Shown one piece after another: positions 17,357-22,369 of a stretch of 22,369 nucleotides of DNA. Below the pieces are notes generated by a model. It was not told the DNA's origin. It saw nothing but the letters and a program-made list of their open reading frames with translations, and did no database searches. Position numbers and translations under genes: made by a program. The DNA is taken from NCBI GenBank assembly GCA_009801015.1, contig VHZZ01000029.1:30990-53358 (forward strand). Reading direction: 5' to 3'. Each line of letters opens with the position of its first letter. Position 1 is the first letter of the stretch. The stretch is from Silene noctiflora. Its lineage: Eukaryota; Streptophyta; Magnoliopsida; Caryophyllales; Caryophyllaceae.

Positions 17357-18040
17357 ACAGACATTATCCGTTACAAGTTGAAAATAAATAATTCTCCTCT
17401 CATAATATATCAATTAGTATAGATCCCGCGCAATGCGCGGTATATATAGAGTATTTATTTTTTAATGTGTTATTTATAATGAAAAATTAAAGTTTACTTT
17501 TTTTTTTTGGTAACTATAATAGAAAACTAAAGTTATGAAAGGTGTATTTTTATGAAATCTATATTTTTTTTTAATCATAAAATTAAGGATTTCATTTTAT
17601 AAATTTTCTCCAATTATTTTAATGATTTTTTTATCACAAAGTTAATGGTAAGTATTTGTCAAGTTATTATCTAAAGTTATAAATATTGCATTTAATAAAA
17701 AAAAATATACCAACTTATAGTTTATAATTTAACATCAATTTTATTTTGTTTTGATGAAAAAATTATAATTTTTAATTTAATTTTAAGATTAAAGTTTAAT
17801 TATAAGATTATATTTTAATGAAAAGATAATAGTTTAAAGAAAGAAAATTTTACTTGTTTATTTATTTAGATAGACGTATTTGGAGGGAAAATTAAGAGAA
17901 TTTTTATTCTTTTAGTAGTAAGGGGGATGGAAGTGCAAGTAGGGGAGAAATGGAACACCCATGAATAGTGTCTCACTTTCATATTGTGAGAGGGACACTA
18001 TCCGTCTTCATCTTGTAACAGATAATATCCGACTGTCTGT
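17357..18040. mobile_element. GACGGATA-family MITE carrying a Helitron-like insert
   Basis: The left end ACAGACATTATCCGTTACAA, then GTTGAA and CTCTCATAATAT, pairs with the right end in reverse complement: ACAGACAGTCGGATATTATC, GTTACAAGATGAAG, CTCTCACAATAT. Its middle is replaced by an AT-rich ~510-bp segment (17414-17922) with Helitron-like ends. A 20-base poly-T run at 17337-17356 precedes the left end. Confidence 0.55.
17414..17922 (-). mobile_element. Small non-autonomous Helitron-like element
   Basis: On the minus strand, a hairpin CCGCGC-ATT-GCGCGG (17424-17438) is followed 9 bases later by CTAA and then T. That fits the Helitron 3' signature (hairpin, CTRR, insertion before T). The minus-strand 5' side near 17922 reads CTTACTACTAAAAGAATAAA, like Helitron starts of the TCTCTACTATTAAA kind, though the leading TC is not intact. 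The interior is very AT-rich and non-coding. Confidence 0.4.
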
Positions 18041-18125
18041 TTTTAATGAGAGTTTGTGCTACTTTATTTGTTAATCTCACTTAAACGGATATATATCCTA
18101 ACAATCTTTAAACTCTGTTATTTTT

Positions 18126-18250
18126 TTTTTTGTTAAAATTCAATTTTTATTCAACTCAGTTCAGTTCAGTTTGTCTCGGTTCAGCCCAGCTTATTTCAGC
18201 TCTATTCATATAAGCAAAGTTCGATCAATTCAGCTGCATTCAACGAAAAA
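18126..18250. repeat. TTCAGTTCAG-rich segment, copy 3
   Basis: TTCAACTCAGTTCAGTTCAG, TCTCGGTTCAGCCCAGC and TTCAGCTCTATTCA resemble the interior of the MITE at 16541-16728 but lack clear ends. Confidence 0.45.
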
Positions 18251-18525
18251 AACATGGCCGATATGTAAAACAGATCAGATATTTTTCTTTAGATATTCTA
18301 TTTTTTTTACTCATTCATAATATTTAATCTGATTTTTATTTGTTTGAGACGAATATATCCGTCTACAAGTAAAATTTGAGTTACTTTATGCCTTAACCCT
18401 TCAATTAAGAAGCTAATTTAATAAGTTAAAGTGCTAGCTATTAAATAATTTCACATGGGCTTTCTATCCCAATTTGTAGGATTGCGTACGTCGATTGCAT
18501 GATGTCTTTTCATTTGTTTTGCTTG

Positions 18526-18710
18526 TTATTTCAGACGGACAAAATGTTGCCATTTTTTAATAAAATGTAACCATTTAGTGACAAAATATTATAACTAGAA
18601 TTGTCACTTTTACTTTAAAATGATGTGAAAAATAATGGTAACATGTTTATCGGAAAATAACAACATTTTATTATAAAATGACAACATATTGTCCGTCTTA
18701 TTTCAGACGG
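18526..18710. mobile_element. Palindromic MITE with AGACGGAC ends
   Basis: AGACGGACAAAATGTTGCCA at 18533 pairs with the reverse complement of the right side, AGACGGACAATATGTTGTCA (ending at 18698). TTATTTC stands directly before the left end and directly after the right end. The interior repeats AAAATG and TAACATTT-like words. Non-coding. Confidence 0.65.
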
Positions 18711-19903
18711 GAAACAGCCCGTTTGAAGCAAGACGCACTGAAGATAGGTGGGTAAGCTTATTGTTGCCTTTAATTATGTCATCATCTATACCCATAGGTT
18801 TCATATCATTGTTCGTGAATTATGACAGATAATGTCCGTCTTCAGAATTTGTGATCATTGTTTCATTTCTATTTATTATGTTTAATTCTTAGAAAGTAAA
18901 AAAAAATATTGTTTGATCAAATGGTTATTGCTTCCTTTAATTCTTATAAAGAGAAAAATACTCGTAATTTGATAAAATAATTTAACTAATCAATCGAACT
19001 GTATGATTAGATTGATGACACCATTTTGAGTATTTTCAGTAAATCTTACTTAAGACGAAATATCTGTTTTATGGATAAAATATATTCAAATACTTTACAT
19101 AGTGCTAATAAGGACAAAATTGTTGGGTTTTATAGGAATTAGTCGCGAAATTATGTGACTTGTTATATATATTTGATCTGTTTAATGTTTAAGATGTTTA
19201 CTCCGTCTTACACAAAAAATTTGTAATTTTTTTTTTTAAATGGAACATATATAGAGAGTGTTTAGAAAGGTCCATTTTACTTCCAACGTGGTCTCTAGGT
19301 GGGTCGTGCCATGCCTGGGATACGCACGGTCTTTTTTCTCAAACTTCGGCCAGAGACCCATGGCAGGTCGTGTCATGCTACTCCTGTATTGTGTCAATCC
19401 CATGTCATGCTTAAATGGGTCATGGGTCATGGGTCGTGCTTGGGCCTGCCGACCTAGAATTCCACGTGCCCATTTCCATCTCTAACAGCCCAGTATTTGT
19501 ACATCTTGAGTCCAGTATATATTGGCCCAAATTTACAAACTCACAATATGCCGTTAATGGATCATATAAAGAAGTACGTAAAATCTTGGCCCAAAATTTA
19601 CAAACCAAACTCATTTTCTCCTTTTTTTTATTGTATTCGGTATTATGTCCAAAAAGTTCAAGTTGACGGTTGAAACTTAAAACTTAATCAACATTTTGTA
19701 CAAAACATTAATCAGTCCAATTCACTGTATTTTCCAGCCCTATTTCAAACTCGATAAATGTTAGTTGATCGTATTTAATTTGCTACTAAAATATACCTCG
19801 TATTTTATTTGTTTTTGAGCATACGTAGATTAATAATCATCTAAAGATTCGTAGATTAATCTTCTTACTACCTTTATTCAGTCCAATTCACTACATTTTC
19901 CAG
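18711..19903. other. Spacer with short repeats, no supported gene
   Basis: It includes another TIR-like ATGACAGATAATGTCCGTCTTC at 18821-18842. A GC-richer island at about 19258-19480 has GGGTCGTGCCATGCC, GGTCGTGTCATGC and ATGGGTCATGGGTCATGGG words. A repeated TTGGCCCAAATTTACAAAC occurs near 19519 and (TTGGCCCAAAATTTACAAAC) near 19587. CAGTCCAATTCACTGTATTTTCCAG (about 19713) recurs as the flank of the next element. Short frames on both strands of the island are not convincing. Confidence 0.45.
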
Positions 19904-20718
19904 AACTTTTTGCTTAAATGGGGTTCAAACCCAAACTATTTAACAAAATGGGGCGGGTTTCAAACTATTTACCAAAAATGGGTCAGCGTCAGCATTTCCA
20001 CGTTTTTCTATTTTTTTTTTTGAAGAAATTTGACATATCTCGCTGTCCCAGACAGCGCGATACTAGGATAGCGAGATACTATAGAGGGCAAAATGAAGAA
20101 GTTGCTTGCATATTTAACTACTTGACATGCTACTTTCGTTGTCTCCTTTCTCCTTGCTCCGACCACCAAATAATTAAATACCACCACCATTCTCTTCTTC
20201 TCACTTCCCTTATCATATACACATTGTTGTTTGAGTCATATACCACTACCACGACTGACAATATTGCCGTTTACTCACTATCAATATAATGGATTTTTGC
20301 GAAACCAAAATTGTTCGTGAACGATGATATTGCGGGTTGTTTTTTGAACAAAACATGGAGCTAATAACTCAAACAAAGATGAGTATTATGATAAGGGAAT
20401 GAGTAGAAGATAATGTGGGTGGTATTTCGTCTTTTCATGGTCGGAGGAAAGAGAACGGAGACAACGAAAGTAGCTCTTCAAGTATGTTCATGTACAAGCA
20501 ATACTCGCTGGCTAGGACAGCGATTATGTAACTATGCAGCTTTTAGTTTGCATTTTGGTTGTTTTTGCATTTTGCCCTATAGATTCTCGCTGTCTGGGAC
20601 AGCGAGATATAACAAATTTCTTAAAAAAAAAGAAAACGCGCCCATTTTTGGTAAATAGTTTGAAATCCGCTCTATTTTGTTAAATAGTTTGGGTTTAAAC
20701 CCAATTAAGCAAAAAGTT
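19904..20718. mobile_element. 815-bp foldback Mutator-like element, 11-bp target-site repeat
   Basis: Direct repeat ACATTTTCCAG at 19893-19903 and 20719-20729. The left end AACTTTTTGCTTAAATGGGG and the right end in reverse complement AACTTTTTGCTTAATTGGGT start an inverted repeat covering almost the whole element: left arm about 19904-20242, right arm about 20362-20718, spacer about 120 bp. Shared blocks include CAAACCCAAACTATTTAACA, CAAACTATTTACCAAAAATG, ATCTCGCTGTCCCAGACAGC, CTACTTTCGTTGTCTCC and CCCTTATCAT. Each arm holds a small palindrome (CGCTGTC-CCA-GACAGCG at 20041-20057; CTCGCTGTC-TGG-GACAGCGAG at 20586-20606). Long inverted arms with a 9-11 bp target-site repeat suggest a non-autonomous Mutator-like foldback element. 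No transposase is encoded. Confidence 0.8.
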
Positions 20719-20729
20719 ACATTTTCCAG

Positions 20730-20925
20730 CTCTTTGTATTTACGAGAACATACTCAGTAGTAAATTAAAAACAAAATCAAAAACATGAAATTTTAACAAT
20801 TTAAAGATCCATAAAATCAAACGATTTTCATTGATTCAGAAATTCACAGTACATGGATTGATAAAACAAAAACATAAATCTAACATAATGTCATAATCAT
20901 AATCTGCTATTGCAGAACTAATCAA
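20730..20925 (-). other. 3' flank of the histone H3 gene
   Basis: AT-rich sequence expected to carry the H3 3' UTR on the minus strand. No canonical AATAAA is clear in the transcript sense. Metazoan-type histone stem-loops are not expected in plants and none is seen. Confidence 0.4.
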
Positions 20926-21336
<411 letters not shown>

Positions 21337-21408
21337 TTCGGGTTTCGGAATTGGAGATATTTTTGGGTTGAAGTGAGTTTGTGAATTGTCAAATGGTGAA
21401 GGAAGGTT

Positions 21409-21418
21409 TTATATATAA
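21409..21418 (-). promoter_or_regulatory. TATA box of the H3 gene
   Basis: On the minus strand the sequence reads CCTTATATATAAAACC, with TTATATATAA centred about 75-80 bp before the ATG at 21336. That leaves a leader of roughly 40-50 nt, ordinary for plant histone genes. Confidence 0.8.
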
Positions 21419-21528
21419 GGAGGTGGAGATGGGAATGAGGAAGATATTATAAAATATGAACCGTTGATTTGAAGGTCAGATCTACGGTTGAGGATTGATT
21501 TGAGAGGTTGTGTACACGGATAATGGTG

Positions 21529-21546
21529 TTCGGATCGATGACGTGG
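21529..21546 (-). promoter_or_regulatory. Histone type I promoter element (hexamer plus octamer-like)
   Basis: The minus strand reads CCACGTCATCGATCCGAA. The plant histone type I element is CCACGTCANCGATCCGCG, which joins the ACGTCA hexamer to a reversed octamer; the match is complete apart from the last two bases. It sits about 110-130 bp upstream of the TATA box. In wheat histone genes this element supports S-phase expression. The octamer half is therefore slightly imperfect here. Confidence 0.75.
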
Positions 21547-21578
21547 AGAACTTCTACCGCGTATTTGAGATTTATTAC

Positions 21579-21586
21579 TTCGCGCC
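21579..21586 (-). promoter_or_regulatory. E2F-like site upstream of H3
   Basis: TTCGCGCC on the + strand fits the core TTSSCSS of E2F sites apart from the preceding base. It lies about 35 bp further from the gene than the type I element. Functional use is inferred from the S-phase context only. Confidence 0.35.
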
Positions 21587-21639
21587 ACATTTGAGTGAAC
21601 CTAATCTCATATTTTGTTAGTAAGTCATAGGGCGCCACC

Positions 21640-22064
21640 GGGTGGTATAAAAACTCGGCGCCACATTAATTAAAATAATTAATATAAATGCAAAACGAAT
21701 TTATCTTTTAATTTTTACGCCAAAATAGTAATGATGGGAACGTAATTTCAATGGAAATCATAAGACTTGTACCTTAATTACTAATCAAAGGAACTTACAG
21801 CCATTTAACAATCTGCAAATCTTCGATTTCAAATCAATTAATGTCTGGTATTGAGATACTATATATACTGTATATATAATTAAAGGAACTAAAATACTAT
21901 ATATACTGTATATATAATGCACGGGGTCTATAATAATTTATCTAGTAAATTAAAGTTTAGAAACTTTGGGGGTCCGGTTCTTATAATCTTTTGAACTTGC
22001 TATCAGACGACGACCCTCGGTAACACATTAATCAATACATTATCACAAATACTCATTGAAGACG
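21640..22064. other. Upstream spacer with a short tandem repeat
   Basis: AT-rich and without a gene. ATACTATATATACTGTATAT is present at 21856 and again at 21894 (38-bp offset). The second copy is followed by AATGCACGGGGTCTATAATA, which loosely recalls Helitron-type GC-rich ends but shows no hairpin partner. Confidence 0.5.
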
Positions 22065-22278
22065 GACACTATCCGTCACAAGCTGAAAACGGATAGTGCA
22101 CCTCTCACAATATACAAGTGACACTAAACATGGATGCTCCATTTCCCACCGACTTGTCCTCCCACTTGCTTTATTGTAACAATATGCAAGTGAAACCAAA
22201 CATGGATGCTCCATTTCCCACCCACTTGTTTTATTGTAAGAGGAACATTATCTGTCTTCAACTTGTGACGGATAGTCC
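22065..22278. mobile_element. GACGGATA-family MITE with internal duplication
   Basis: The left end GGACACTATCCGTCACAAGC and the reverse complement of the right end GGACTATCCGTCACAAGTTG begin an inverted repeat of about 80 bp, including CTCTNACAATA and ACAAGTG. The interior contains a tandem duplication of about 60-72 bp: CAATATACAAGTGACACTAA (22108) and CAATATGCAAGTGAAACCAA (22180), each followed by CATGGATGCTCCATTTCCCA. Short pieces of the same family occur at 13090-13415 and 17357-18040. No coding capacity. Confidence 0.75.
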
Positions 22279-22369
22279 CTAACAATCAATACCCTTTGTA
22301 ACATTATTGTTGTTGGACTGTTGAGTTTCAATTCTTTCTATTTTCAAGGCACCTTGTTTGAATAAAAAC

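Noticed and set aside
19236..19666. Overlapping frames in the GGGTCGTG island on both strands
   Set aside because: They are short, mutually overlapping and built from repeated ATGGGTC and GGCCCAA words; no family is recognised.
19918..20658. Frames of 123 and 81 codons in the foldback element
   Set aside because: They lie in the two arms of the inverted repeat and translate the same non-coding sequence; they are not transposase-like.

Overview
This is a nuclear window from a dicot plant. It has spliced and unspliced eukaryotic genes, a plant H3.1-type histone gene, a predicted chloroplast-targeted protein, and a dense load of plant repeats: a Ty3/gypsy-type LTR end, Stowaway-like and Mutator-like MITEs, a tRNA-derived SINE, a Helitron-like hairpin end and a satellite array. 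The overall repeat style would fit Caryophyllales/Amaranthaceae, but that is only a guess.

Layout. 1-401 is the 3' end of an LTR. It abuts a satellite array at 402-3944 of about eleven ~300-317 bp monomers, arranged as alternating A/B variants (a dimeric higher-order repeat) and interrupted once by a 246-bp Stowaway-like MITE. 4553-7701 (+) is a four-exon gene for a 259-residue, probably thylakoid, membrane protein of the Y3IP1/CEST (DUF3082) type. It has a 26-nt microexon, and intron 1 carries a triplicated ~230-bp repeat and an Au-like SINE remnant. 8814-11414 (-) is an uninterrupted 866-codon frame for a very acidic, glycine-tract-rich plant protein with conserved islands at both ends; the two genes are convergent. 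11415-19900 has no gene I can support. It is a patchwork of MITEs, SINEs, an LTR-like stretch and a Helitron-like element, several nested in each other. 19904-20718 is an 815-bp element that is almost entirely one inverted repeat, flanked by an 11-bp direct repeat. 20926-21336 (-) is an intronless histone H3.1 gene with a TATA box and a recognisable plant histone type I promoter element. 22065-22278 is another MITE.

How the parts relate. The three genes are unrelated housekeeping-type genes (chloroplast photosynthesis, an uncharacterised plant-specific protein, and S-phase chromatin); nothing suggests a joint pathway. The most informative structures are the dimeric satellite with a G-box core in most monomers, the microexon, the nested MITE family, the hairpin Mutator-like element, and the five N bases of the window, all of which fall on third codon positions of H3.
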